64,000 nucleotides of DNA, taken from the NCBI GenBank assembly GCA_029204225.1, contig CM055104.1, positions 41,829,187 through 41,893,186 of the forward strand, written 5' to 3'. Positions 31,790 through 43,952 of this stretch are shown here, in pieces (positions within the stretch are counted from its first letter, which is position 1; each line of letters begins with the position of its first letter). The notes under the pieces are model-generated. The model did not search any database. It was not told where the DNA came from and saw only the letters and a list, made by a program, of their open reading frames with translations. Origin of the DNA: Diphasiastrum complanatum. Its lineage: Eukaryota; Streptophyta; Lycopodiopsida; Lycopodiales; Lycopodiaceae. The position numbers were made by a program, and so were the translations under genes.

Positions 31790-33500
31790 ACTTCAAATTC
31801 AACCGCCGGATGACTCACCATTGTTCGGGAAGTTCCTAAGATTGCCTCTAGCCCTACACCAGTCCCTGAAAATTTCCAAACACCATCCTGGCAAGAGAAA
31901 GACAAGGCCCTCCTCGAATCTCCAGCCCATGATGTTCCTGGATACTTTAAGGACTATACGATCGAGGATGTCACAATCCAATTACCCCAAGCTCAATGTG
32001 AGCCAACTGGTAATTCATCCTACAAAGGCCCTGCACAAACCATAACCCTTTCCCTGAGTGAGCCAAATGAAACCAACAAATATCTTGTCCACGTCGGAGA
32101 TCATCTCAATCACGAACAATGCAGACGGCTTGAAAAGCTCCTGCGAAAATATCGACATGTCTTTGCCTGGACCTATAAAGATATGAAAGGCATCTCACCC
32201 CAAGTAGTTGTGCGTCATATCCCGCTTAAACCGGGTGCAAGACCCACTGCGAGTCGTCCATACAGATGCAATCCCATCTATAAGACCAAGATCAAAGAAG
32301 AATTACAACGCCTCTTAGATACGAGATTTATCTATGAAATTGAGCATACTGAGTGGGTCTCCCCAACTGTCATCGTCCCCAAGAAAAATGGAAAACTCCG
32401 AATCTGTGTCGATTTTAGAAACTTAACGTTGTCAACTGAACGTGATCATTTTCCATTACCTTTCTGAAAATCCATCTTAGAAAATCTAGCAGGAGATGAG
32501 GCTTACTCCTTCTTAGATGGCTTTAGCGGATACAATATGATCCAAATCGCCGAAGAAGATCAACACAAAACCGCTTTTGCCACAAAATGGGGAACCTTCT
32601 GCTAGAAAGTCAAAAAACAGACTACATGCCTTTACACCCCATAACCACTGATCAAGCTTTCCAGAAATGGGGAATTGATTATGTCGGACCTATTAGTCCT
32701 ACTGCTCGACACACAATCTTGTTACATCATAGTACCTACGGACAATTGCACCAAATGGGCTGAAGCAAGAGCTGTTCGCAATGCTGACGCTTGTTCCACT
32801 GCCAAATTTCTCTATGAACAGGTTATAGTTTGTTTCGGATGTCTTTTAGAGCTTATCAGCGATAGGGGTACACATTTCCTTAACTCTGTCATAACAGATC
32901 TTCTTTCCAAATTTTTTGTGGTACATCGCAAAAGTTCCCCATACTATCCACGCTGCAATGTCCAGGCAGAATCCACCAATAAAATCCTATGTGGAATTCT
33001 CACCAAAACCGTCGAATCCAGTCGATCTGATTGGGAACTCAAACTCCATGCTGCTCTCTGGGCTTATCGCACCACCCCGAAGCGAGCTACGGGCTTAACC
33101 CCTTTCCAGCTCACATATGGCCAAGAAGTCGTTATGCTTGTGGAATTCCATATCTCCTCCCTTTGAGTAGCCTATAACCTTGAGCTTGATACTCATCAAA
33201 ATCTAGCAAACAGGTTATTCCATCTAGAGCAACTCTGTGAAACACGACGGATCAACATCCATGGTCAACAAGTCCACAAACGACGACAAAAAGCATGGCA
33301 TGATCGATCATTGAAACTTAGAGACTTCCAGATTGGAGATAAGGTCCTGCTAATTCAGGCCAAAGCCTTCAAAGGCAAACTGAAATTTTCTGGCCAAGGA
33401 ACCTTACGTCATTAAAAAATCTTTGCCTCTGGATATGTACAATTCCAAACTCTTCAAGGCGATATCCTCGACATTGTGGTCAATGGGAGCTAACTGAGAA
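31790..33500 (+). pseudogene. Ty3/gypsy pol remnant 2: RT start, large internal deletion, integrase
   Basis: RT N-terminal motifs are clear: RYRHVFAWTY-like KYRHVFAWTYKDMKGI, HIPLKPGARP, WVSPTVIVPKKNGKLRICVD and FLDGFSGYNMIQIAEEDQ. After about 32600 the sequence jumps to integrase, so the RT active site, RNase H and zinc-binding domain are deleted. The integrase core has TDNCTKWAEA, LISDRGTHFLN and YYPRCNVQAESTNKIL, then WAYRTTPKRATGLTPFQLTY, a Tat/Athila hallmark. The C-terminal part ends near 33500 (LRDFQIGDKVLLIQ). Several stops interrupt it. ORFx copy 2 lies 0.7 kb downstream on the same strand. Confidence 0.85.
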
Positions 33501-33719
33501 AGTACAATGAACTCTATTTTTATCTTGATATGTATTAGTTGTTTTCTTTACTATTTTTCTTTCTTTTTTATTGCCTACATGCCATTTCGACAACATTTTT
33601 GTTGTGCTTTCTTATTCAAACCATCAAGATACTATTAGATCTGGTATACCAACAGTCTTCTCTGAGAAATCCACAAAAGTCATTAGTTTCAGAAGAAATT
33701 TTTTTACAACATCTCAGAT

Positions 33720-33990
33720 AGAATTCGCTTGATCCCTTTTTTACAGTGCAAGATTCATTTTTGGCCTCCGCGAATTCTGTCTCAGATACAAAAATTTCTA
33801 AAAATAGAAAAGAGTAATTTTTTTAATCAGATATCCACTACTAGAATTCGTAGACAATTCGCTGGAGCTCAAAATGATCCTCACGATTTTTCTGCTATCT
33901 CTGCGAATTCAAATCAGACACATTTTTGCACTGTCAGACGTTTTTTTTTTCTTTTGGCATAAAAAAATCACTTACAAGAATTCACGAGCC
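33720..33990. promoter_or_regulatory. Cluster of GCGAATTC-type motifs upstream of ORFx copy 2
   Basis: GAATTCGC (about 33722), CGCGAATTCTG (about 33769), AGAATTCGTAGACAATTCGC (about 33843) and TGCGAATTC (about 33902), with AGAATTCACGAG near 33979. The location relative to pol and ORFx parallels the GCGAAGGTTC clusters of the other copies. Confidence 0.45.
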
Positions 33991-34088
33991 CTCAAAACGT
34001 TGTCTCAAAATTTGCGACTATCATTACCAAATCGTGAACACTGAGGATGATTTCTGAGTGAAGTTGCGAACTTCTGTCAAAAAAAAGT

Positions 34089-34098
34089 CTATATATAG
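34089..34098 (+). promoter_or_regulatory. TATA box of ORFx copy 2
   Basis: CTATATATAG, about 115 bp upstream of the ATG at 34208. It is followed by CACGATTTCATTTT, recalling GATTTCATTT after the TATA box of copy 3. Confidence 0.5.
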
Positions 34099-34207
34099 TC
34101 CTCCACCCTTCTCTCCACGATTTCATTTTAGATTGCTGCTGTCGAGTTCATGCCAAAATTTTTCAAATTTTTCGAAATTCTCAGAGCAATCTAAAATCAC
34201 TGCTATC

Positions 34208-36150
34208 ATGGCTTCCCGCGATTCCTTGCTCAGCTTGCATCGATGTAAACCCCCTCATCCTTATTCAGGGGATATATTTATGATCTGTATCAAGAATTAC
34301 GCCGAGCAGCTCGCCCTGGCCAAGGATATCCTCACAAACATTGGCTTTGATCTGACACTTTTCTGGGACTAGCAGAGCGAGAGCCTCATCCGAGCAGCCT
34401 ACTCCACCTATTTGGATGAATTTCAAACTTTTCGGATTACATCCAAGAGTGGCAGCTATACCATTATCAACATCTCTCCTGGGGATCTCCAGAGCATTGG
34501 CTTCCCTAATCTCGGAGAGACAATCCATGGAAAGGGCACCAATTATGATGCCAAGTACTGCACAAAGTTTCTGACAGAGGACGACAAAACCATTGCCCAA
34601 ACCAATGACAGGATCGCTATCCGCCTCATCACGAATTCCCCATCTACGGGCCGCCTGAGAAATCCTCGTCACCATGGTCAAAGTGCATACCGTCAAGATG
34701 GATCGCATACCACCGGACAACCTCTTTTCTTTGACCCTCACCATGGACGATCCCACTCAAAATTATAAGTGGGCTGAGAAGGTAACAGAGAAGTTGTTCG
34801 GAGCTCTGAAAGCCCAAAAACCAACTACCAAATGTGGGTATCTCCTCCACATGCTGGTCACCACACAATTGGGGTCTAAGGCGGCTGCCGCCATCAAGGA
34901 GCTAGATGTTGTTTATCCCAGCACAAAAAAGTGAGCCACCCCCCAACCGATAGCCAAACCGGTCTCACCAGCCCCACCTACTAAGAAGCAGAAAGAGAAG
35001 GCGATTAGCACAGAAGCTGATGTCCCTCATGACATTCTATCTAGCGACATCGAAGTGGAATATGCTGAATCCGGAGGGAGCCTTAAATTATCTCAGGTCC
35101 CAAAGGAGGTCCTAGAGCAGTAGATGGCCTTACTTCACCAGGCCCAGCAACGCAAACAAGCAGTAGCGATAGTAGCAGGTAGCTCTAGGACGGCAAGCAC
35201 TGAAATCCTATGGGCGTGATTTTGTCCACACATACAATCTCCTTGCCATCACTTGCTCTCACACTCCCACTACCACCCCCACCATTTACTGCCACCTCCA
35301 CACCCTCACTAACTCTCAACACGAGCTTCACTTCCACCCTTCCACAAAAACCCTCACCTGTACAAATCTCCACCCTACTTACATAGATGATTTTGCATTA
35401 CAATTACTAAGTGCACTTCCATCAACCACTGTCAGTGACTAACCCAATCCAAACATCTCCGCCATGCAGTATCTCCCCACCTCTTGTACCCCCTCAATCC
35501 ACAATCAACTCCACATGCTTTTCATACACCTCCGTCTAGCCCTGCTCCTGATTTTCTACCATTTAACCCAATGTTGTATCCTAACTACACACGCACCCTC
35601 CCTGACATTGGTCCTTGGGAGCAGTTACCCCTTGCAGCCCAAAAAGCAGTATGGTTGGTGAATGAGCTCCAATACAATCTATTCGGCACCCTAGGGGGAC
35701 AATATACTATGCGGCAATTCGACGATGGTGCTATGGTGGACCTTCAGAAAGAAAAAGCAAGGCTTGAGGAGGAAAACAAACAACAATAGCTGCAGATCCA
35801 GAACCTCACGAATTACAATCAACAACAACAGCAGATGCTACTCCACCTCCAGGACCAGCTCCAACTGAAGGTATCCAACATGCAGCAAACCATCGATACC
35901 CTCAAAGCCGAAAAGGATGAGGCTGTAGCATATTCACAAGCAGCACGTTCCGCTACGAAGGAACAGTTGGAAATGGTGGACTTCAACGACTTTGCACCAC
36001 CAACTATTCCTGAGGGAACCGCCATTCCAGTGGTGGCCTATCAAACGCTGGCCCAAAAGCTGAAAGCCACGATGCAGCACTCAAAATTACAACAATCATA
36101 CATTGCTTCCGTTGAGGCCTTAAACCAGCACATAGCCACCCTGGAAGAAT
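34208..36150 (+). pseudogene. ORFx copy 2 (decayed), with long C-terminal coiled coil
   Basis: Starts MASRDSLLSLHRCKP; an in-frame TAG sits at about 34370, then the same frame continues (QSESLIRAAYSTYLDEFQTF). Later pieces in other frames include MVKVHTVKMDRIPPDNLFSL and WAEKVTEKLFGALKAQKP. From about 35210 to 35460 the sequence is Thr/Pro-rich; from 35650 to 36150 it is a coiled coil ([53 protein letters not shown]). The architecture matches copy 1: globular head, low-complexity middle, coiled-coil tail. A (GA)n tract replaces the natural end at about 36155. Confidence 0.55.
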
Positions 36151-36153
36151 GCT

Positions 36154-36729
<576 letters not shown>

Positions 36730-36764
36730 ATCATTGAAGCACTGATACAGATGCTATAGCATCC

Positions 36765-36870
36765 ACCGTTGAGAGAAAGGAACCGTGAGAAGCGTGAGAG
36801 AGGAACTGTGAGAACCGTTGAGAGAGAGGAACCGTGAGAACTGTTGAGAGAGAGGAACTGTGAGAGAACG
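36765..36870 (+). repeat. 26-bp satellite, copy 3
   Basis: CCACCGTTGAGAGAAAGGAA then GGAACCGTGAGAA and GAACCGTTGAGAGAGAGG units, as at 36.3 kb and 23.9 kb. Confidence 0.8.
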
Positions 36871-37329
36871 TGTCAAAGCAGGGCAAAAAGTCATGTGCGG
36901 TTTTTGCCCCGGAAGGGCCCCTGTTTGGGCCCATGGGACTACTGGCCTAGACTGAAGTATTAGACACACTCAATGGGCTTCCACGAGTCACGCCGAGGTG
37001 CCACACGTCCCACCCCGTCATGTTATCAGAACGATGGGCCCATAAACCCTATATGTGGGCCTTGTCAAGCCCTAAACTTAATGGCATGCCATGTGCATTC
37101 AATTTTTGCTATTCTCATTGCGTAGAAACTCGCAAAACTCGCAAGTGATTTACTCACAGAATGTCAAAACCCGAGGACACAGAACAAACACAAACTAGAA
37201 AGCTTTATTAAAGTTTATGCCTTTACAATTTGATGTAATGGCCTAACCTTGATTAGCTCTAGAATTAAGGTTTTTATAAATATTTTGGGTTTTCTAGTTC
37301 AGAACCAAGAAATTCTACCTTGGGGGTAT

Positions 37330-37690
37330 TGTCCGAAATACAAAGATTTTTTGCGGGGCCTCACTCTTGCCTATATATATGAGTGAGGCCCTTTTAAGAA
37401 AAAAGGAGTTCATTTTGTAGAAAATCTTGTGCCTAAATGTTAGATATTTCCATTTTGTTCATTTTGTTCTCGCTTTGTGATCTTGTTTGTTTCTTGCTTC
37501 TCTCTGACATCGTATGTATTGTATGCAATATTGGATGATCAGTTAATCTAGAATCTTGCTTGGTTGAGTGTCGCTACAAGTAAGCTAAATAGTAAAGTCT
37601 CTTGGAAGGGAACCTCAAGAGAGCTTCTTTGATAGATATATTCCTCCATCTTGATAGTGAAGCCTCAAGATATTTCTTGTGGGAGTTAAA
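37330..37690 (+). repeat. Gypsy-type LTR, R-U5 shared with 5630-5940
   Basis: CTTGGGGGTAT (PPT-like, ending 37329) is followed by TGTCCGAAATACAAAG, a plausible LTR start. TATATATATG with an inverted GGGCCTCACTC/GAGTGAGGCCC around it lies at 37355-37392. The rest matches the dispersed repeat at 5630-5940. It could be the 3' LTR of the pol/ORFx element to its left. Confidence 0.5.
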
Positions 37691-39057
37691 AAAAAAGCCT
37701 CATGTGAGTTTTTAGATCTAACGACAAATTTTGAGCTAGAAGCAAACTCGTTCCAAAATGATTTTTTCAAACTTTGCATACTATTCATCACAAGAAAAAT
37801 CTGCCGGCCTCAACCAAACTCCGAAATGATGTGGACAAATTTGCACCCCACAAATTTTGTCTTCGGTTCAAATCACAAAGATTTAAAACTCACCCTTTCT
37901 AGGCTATCTTCACAAGAAACAAATTCGCACGACGACTTCGACAACAACTAATTTATCCCATTTTACCATGGCTTAGAAATTTCATGGGTGAACACTTTGG
38001 GATGGTCTACGATTTTTTTAAGGTTGAAAATTTGCCCCTATAGAAAAACCAATTTTGAAGATCCAAACTACCCCTATTCACGTGAGAGTCCTATTTTCAT
38101 GATGCAAGTTCTTGGTAAAACATGGAAATTTTGTTGAGAATTGAACAAATGCTATTTTTCAGTTTTCTAGCCAAAACTTATTCATGTACATTTTCTTACA
38201 TGCTAGTTAGATCAAATATCTTTAAATAAAAAGTTCTTTCTCTTAGAAATAATTTAAAGTGACTTTTTATTTTTATAAAAAATTGTCTAGTATATCATAT
38301 TCTTCATTTGCAATCTTGACAATACATATATAGAGGCTTAGTGTCTTTCCAATTAAATGCAATGGAGGTCAATGCTTTTCTGTTGGAAGTATTTCTAGTG
38401 AGTGCGGTGGCTAGATCTACTTACGGGCGTAGTATAGGGATGTAGAGATTTGTCCACTTTTTAAGTTTCTACAAAAGCTTCAACAGAAATATGAAGGAAT
38501 GAGAGCACTAAGGCTTACCCAACTAGTGCCCAAAACGGAAGTAAACAATGAAAATCCTTGCTAAGGCTTACCCAACTAGCAAGGTGACTAGACTAATCCT
38601 AGATTAACGCCCAAAGGGTAATAAAATGAGATTGCGACTAATACTAAACAAATAAGCAATAATGAACATGCCACAATAAAACCGATGAAAAGGAGACAAG
38701 AGGAGGCTCGAGCACCTTCCCTCAAGCTGTGCACCTTTCCAAAGGGAACACAAATGAAATAGAATGATAATTCTCCAAAATAGAGAGCAAGATAGCTTAA
38801 TCTCAAAAGTGTTATTTACAATGCAAATACCTCTCCTTTTATGGCAAGGAGGGTCTTCCATAAGTGTCTACTAACTTATGGGACTAATCTGTTTCTAGCC
38901 TTTCTAGAACTTCTAACTTAGGATTTAGAACTTCAATTTTCTTAACTTAGGACAACTTAAGATAAAATATTTCTAATCTTAAATTTCCTAAGTCTAAGTT
39001 CTAAATCTAAGTTTAAGCTATTTTATTATTATTTAAGCTTCTACTCATGGACTTACA
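37691..39057. other. No supported gene
   Basis: AT-rich. The phrase AAGGCTTACCCAACTAG occurs twice, 55 bp apart (about 38508 and 38563), and TCTAAGTT/AACTTAGGA words recur near 38920-39010. No ORF of interest on either strand. Confidence 0.35.
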
Positions 39058-40494
39058 ATGATGGGGCCGAGAATTGAAGAGGAGTCTCCTCGGATTTTTT
39101 CACCAAGAAGATCTATGAGAGATAGATCCAAGCCTAAGAGGCTCTCATATGTTGATAAAGGCAAGCAAGTGGATCTTGATTCCACTAATTATGCTTCTTT
39201 TGTTTCTCATGAAGAGCCAAAAAATGTACAAGAGGCACTCAATACTAAGGAGTGTTATGATGTCATGAAGCAAGAGTATGATGCATTGATCACCAAAAAT
39301 ACTAGGGAGCTTGTGGATCCACCATCCAACAAGAATGTAATTCGTTGCAAGGTATTTCGAATCAAGTACAATCATGATGGCACCATCAACAAGTTCAAGG
39401 CAAGATTATGTGCCAAAGGATTTGCTCAAATCCATGGCCTTGACTATGAGGAGACCTTCTTGTTGCAAAGATCGTGACAATAAGAATTCTTATTTCTCTT
39501 GCTTGTTTTTTCAAATGGAAGGTATTCCAAGTAGATGTATCCAATGCTTTTTTAAATGAGTTGTATCATGCTAGTTAAAGAAACTAAGCTAGCGCTTGGA
39601 AGTGAGTTTAAAATGCAAAATTAGGAGAGATCCATTACATACTAGGCCTAGAGATTGACTTTCATGATGATTATGTTTTTATATGTCAATCTAGATATGC
39701 TCATTCTATGTTGAAAAAATTCCATATGGAAAATTCTAAGAGCATAGATACTCCAATGGAGCAGATTGTGAAAGATCCTAACAAAGGTGATGAAAGATCC
39801 TTTGAGGACATCATAGTTTTTAGGAGTCTTATAGGCTCCTTGATTTGGCTTACCATCACTAGGCCCGATTTGAGTTTTTGTGTGCACAAATTGAGTCAAT
39901 TTATGCAAGATCCTAAGATCCATCATTGGAAGATGGCCAAGAGAATTCTAAGATATGTATCTTCATCTTGTGATTATGGTCTACTTTAAAAAGTTAAGAT
40001 CTATCCATTGCTGGCTACTCAGATTCAAATTTTGCAAGTGATAAGATGGATCGAAAGTCTATTAGTGCATACACTATATTTCTTGGAGGCAATATAATAC
40101 CTTGGCTTTCCAAAAAGCAAGATACTATATCTCTTTCTTCATGTGTGGCCGAGTAAAAAGCACTCACCACAACTACCAAAGAAGTGCTTTTGATCAAGAG
40201 ATTGTTATTGGAGCTAAAGTGCATCAAGGAGGATGATCTACCAATGATCAAGTGTGACAATATCTCGGCCCAAGCCCTTGCCAATAATCCCATATTTCGT
40301 GCAAGGAGCAAGCACATAGAGACACATCACTTTGTGAGAGAAAAGCTTATTGGAGGGGAAATCTATTTGGAGCACGTCAACACATCCTCTTGTATTGCCG
40401 ATCTACTCACCAAGCCTTTGAGCAAGAATGCCTTCATTAAGCATAGATCTAATCTTGGAGTAATCTCAAGATCAATGCTTATCTTCAATAGATA
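39058..40494 (+). pseudogene. Decayed Ty1/copia pol 3' part
   Basis: RT N-terminal region (SPRRSMRDRSKPKRL, KVFRIKYNHDGTINKFKARL, GLDYEETF), then a deletion that removes the YVDD region. It resumes at about 39620 with DFHDDYVFICQSRYAHSML, LIGSLIWLTITRPDLSF and KLSQFMQDPKIHHWKMAKRI. RNase H follows (SDSNFASDKMDRKSI, SKKQDTISLSSCVAE), ending CIADLLTKPLSKNAF. Stops at several points show it is dead. It differs clearly from the 24.7-30.7 kb element and is a separate copia lineage. Confidence 0.85.
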
Positions 40495-40499
40495 ACTTT

Positions 40500-41325
<826 letters not shown>

Positions 41326-42440
41326 GTGAAATATAGTAGGGTATTGCAATTGTACAGAAAAAAACTATATTTTATGTTTTGGTTCATGTTTGATCAATAT
41401 CTCTTAGAGTTCACATCTCATTTTGTATGTAGATGCTGATTTTTCTACATTGGCAGGATTGGTGGTTTGCTCTCTTTGTAACCAAAGATCAGGGACATGG
41501 ATTTGGATCTTGAATGATTTGAAATCCTTCACATCGTGCACAAGCTTAAAAGCCTATGCGTGTGGGCTGTACGCCTGGTGCCCCATCTGCGTATGCCCCC
41601 CCCCCCCCGGATCCTACCAGTTGCCGGCCACCCTACCGTGGTTCCAGGCTCTGCCCCTGGCTCCCTACTGGTTCTCGATTACTCGGCTGTCGGGTTTCGG
41701 CTGCACCTCGATTGTGAGTGGAATGCCATGTGGTGGCGTCAACGATATCCCATAAGCAATATGGGGAGGTGATCGCTAACCATATATATGGAAACGAGCC
41801 TTCTAATGCGCATGCCCAAGAGTGCATGTGGCCGCTAAAGAATGGGCACATGGCACCGAGACAAGCTTATTTTATGCATCTATATTTTTGATTTCATTTG
41901 TGATGCATTGTAGCAAGGAATTGAGGTTTTTGTTAAGGTTTTGGAGCAATTATGTTTTTCTCTTCTTCAACTTCCTAGATAAGGTGCCTTTTATCTTCTC
42001 TTCTCATGAAGTTTGTTTTTACCAAAATTCCTAAAGAAGGTGACTCAAAAATTCTTATGCCATGGTGTCTCTCCAAACTCTCCCATAGCAATCAAAACCA
42101 ATCTTGAAATTTAGGATCTTTTAGAAGAAAAACATTCATCTTGTAATACCAATCTATGACTCTCATGAAACTACTCACCCTCTCTTTGGGTGGTATTGAT
42201 CAATTTATGACCTTGGACATGCTATCGAATAAAAACTGCTTTGGAGGATGGATAGAAATGGTCGAGCTTTGTGGAAACAAAATCTTATTCCAAACCAACT
42301 TTTTACGCTATTAGCATCAAGTTTGGAAGGGATGTGGTGGAGCTCTAGAACTTTGACAAGGTTGATGCAAAATAAATAAAAAATTCAACATAAAGGAAGA
42401 TAGTTTACAAATAGAATAGCCACTCATCAAGAAGAAGAAA
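41326..42440. other. No supported gene; C-homopolymer near 41600
   Basis: A run of about 13 C lies at 41597-41609 within a GC-rich patch (41570-41740). The flanks are AT-rich and unremarkable. Confidence 0.35.
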
Positions 42441-42449
42441 CATCATTTA

Positions 42450-42731
42450 CTACCTGTAGACCTTAGACCTTAGACCACACTTATCACTTTGAGACTCATT
42501 GATGTTGAAATTCCTCGTGATGATAACATGAAGGTGGGGGAGGTTGTGATTTGCACTCCACTTTGCAGGTCTCTTAGAGTTCAAGTTAGGCACACAAGTT
42601 GAAACCAAGAAAAGGTCCAAACCAACCACATGCACAAGGACCTTGACAAACTTATCAAAGAGGAGGGAGCGGGGACCATAAACTAGATTGATGTCAAGTG
42701 GGTACATAAAGTTCTTATCGTTGCCTTCCAT
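42450..42731 (-). pseudogene. Degenerate plant L1-type endonuclease fragment
   Basis: The minus strand reads STCVPNLNSKRPAKWSANHN and LPHLHVIITRNFNINESQSD. The layout (xPN...R..W...LP...xxIxGDFNxxES..DK.G) is that of plant L1-like endonucleases, with Arg for the usual Gly-Asp. No RT is recognised nearby. Confidence 0.4.
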
Positions 42732-42761
42732 ATCAATGCCCTCTCCTTGTTTGTAAAGGCA

Positions 42762-43103
42762 TCAAGTGGCAAACTCGTAGAATGATAGGTTCCTGTTCTT
42801 CTTGGGGGAAAGTCTAGCTTTCATGGTTGTTGTGGCCCGTCGTGGGCTTCCATCTACTCTTGTTTCTAAAACATGAATGAGAACTCCCAATCCCCCTACT
42901 CCCTTTGGAATGCTAATTTTCACATGGAGTTTGAATGGATGGAGTAGGGTTTCAAGTGATGCAAGGAGCAAAGGTTGTTGCAATGCAGCACTTTCAGTGA
43001 GCAAGGAGAAGGCAGTCGTAACAAGATCCTCAACAAGCAAGCCATCTTTGCAGCAAGACATCCCACTTACGGTTGTACCACTGTATCCTCCACAATCCTT
43101 CAA
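42762..43103 (-). CDS. 113-codon ORF of unknown identity
   Basis: MKDCGGYSGTTVSGMSCCKD, then a helical Leu-rich segment (VEDLVTTAFSLLTESAALQQ) and HVKISIPKGVGGLGVLIHVL, with a basic C-terminus. Codon pattern and lack of low complexity make it better than random, but no family is recognised. It may be a relic of a larger gene. Confidence 0.25.
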   Translation of the reverse strand: MKDCGGYSGTTVSGMSCCKDGLLVEDLVTTAFSLLTESAALQQPLLLASLETLLHPFKLHVKISIPKGVGGLGVLIHVLETRVDGSPRRATTTMKARLSPKKNRNLSFYEFAT

Positions 43104-43952
43104 CTACTGCTGTCTCCACATAAACTACTAACTGTGCACATTCCTAGCCCTACATGCAGTTGTCACACACAGGAGAGGGAATGAAGGTGATGGATTCGGT
43201 TAGTTAACCATGCCATATCACCTTAGTTAGTGAATGTGAAAAAAAATGCATTGTTTTAGTCAGTGCTAACTGAAACGACTAATTGAATCAATTTGTTAAC
43301 TGTAAGTGGGGCCCACTGGCATTTTCATTATCGCTAACTAGAAGCACTAACGGCTGGTGGGGCCCCACCCTAAGACCATTAGCTGTCGAATAAAAAAGGC
43401 CCATAATGGATCCGATGAAGTTTTCCAACCAAAAATGGATATGAAATTTGTTGAAACTTTCCTGTAGCAACCTCACTTGCCGGGAAGCAAGCAAACTTAT
43501 GGAGCTCTTAAAAGAAGCACAAGAACTAAGAAAAAATCTAGCAAGTTTCATTTGGCAATGACATCTGATCCAGGCAAGGGTTGGGGGGCGGGGTTAGTGT
43601 AGGTACCCACCCCCTAATGTGTGTGAGTTTATTATACAATTTTCTTTACGGTAGGCAAGAATTTTTCTCAAAACATACACAATGGGCCTCACATGCTTTT
43701 TAGGTTGATGCTCTCAACAATTAAAATATTGGAAACGTGAAAACACGGGAACACATCAAAATGTAATAATAAATAATACCAAAAATGAAAGGGGTAGTAG
43801 TTGAACCAATAAGTGAAGCCTTGTTTCAATAACACTCAATTCCAGTTCTACTAGTGAATTACGAAGAAGAATGATCGCGCTGGAGCTCGCAGATGCAGCA
43901 GAAGCTCGAGGGAGCGTGAAGGCTTTTGTGATGCAGCAGCAGCTTGATCGAG
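43104..43952. other. Upstream region of the DUF604 gene
   Basis: Non-coding. The last 80 bp carries an upstream ATG (43871) opening a 58-codon frame that ends at a TAG at 44045-44047, overlapping the start of the glycosyltransferase in another frame. No convincing TATA box is visible close to the gene. Confidence 0.4.
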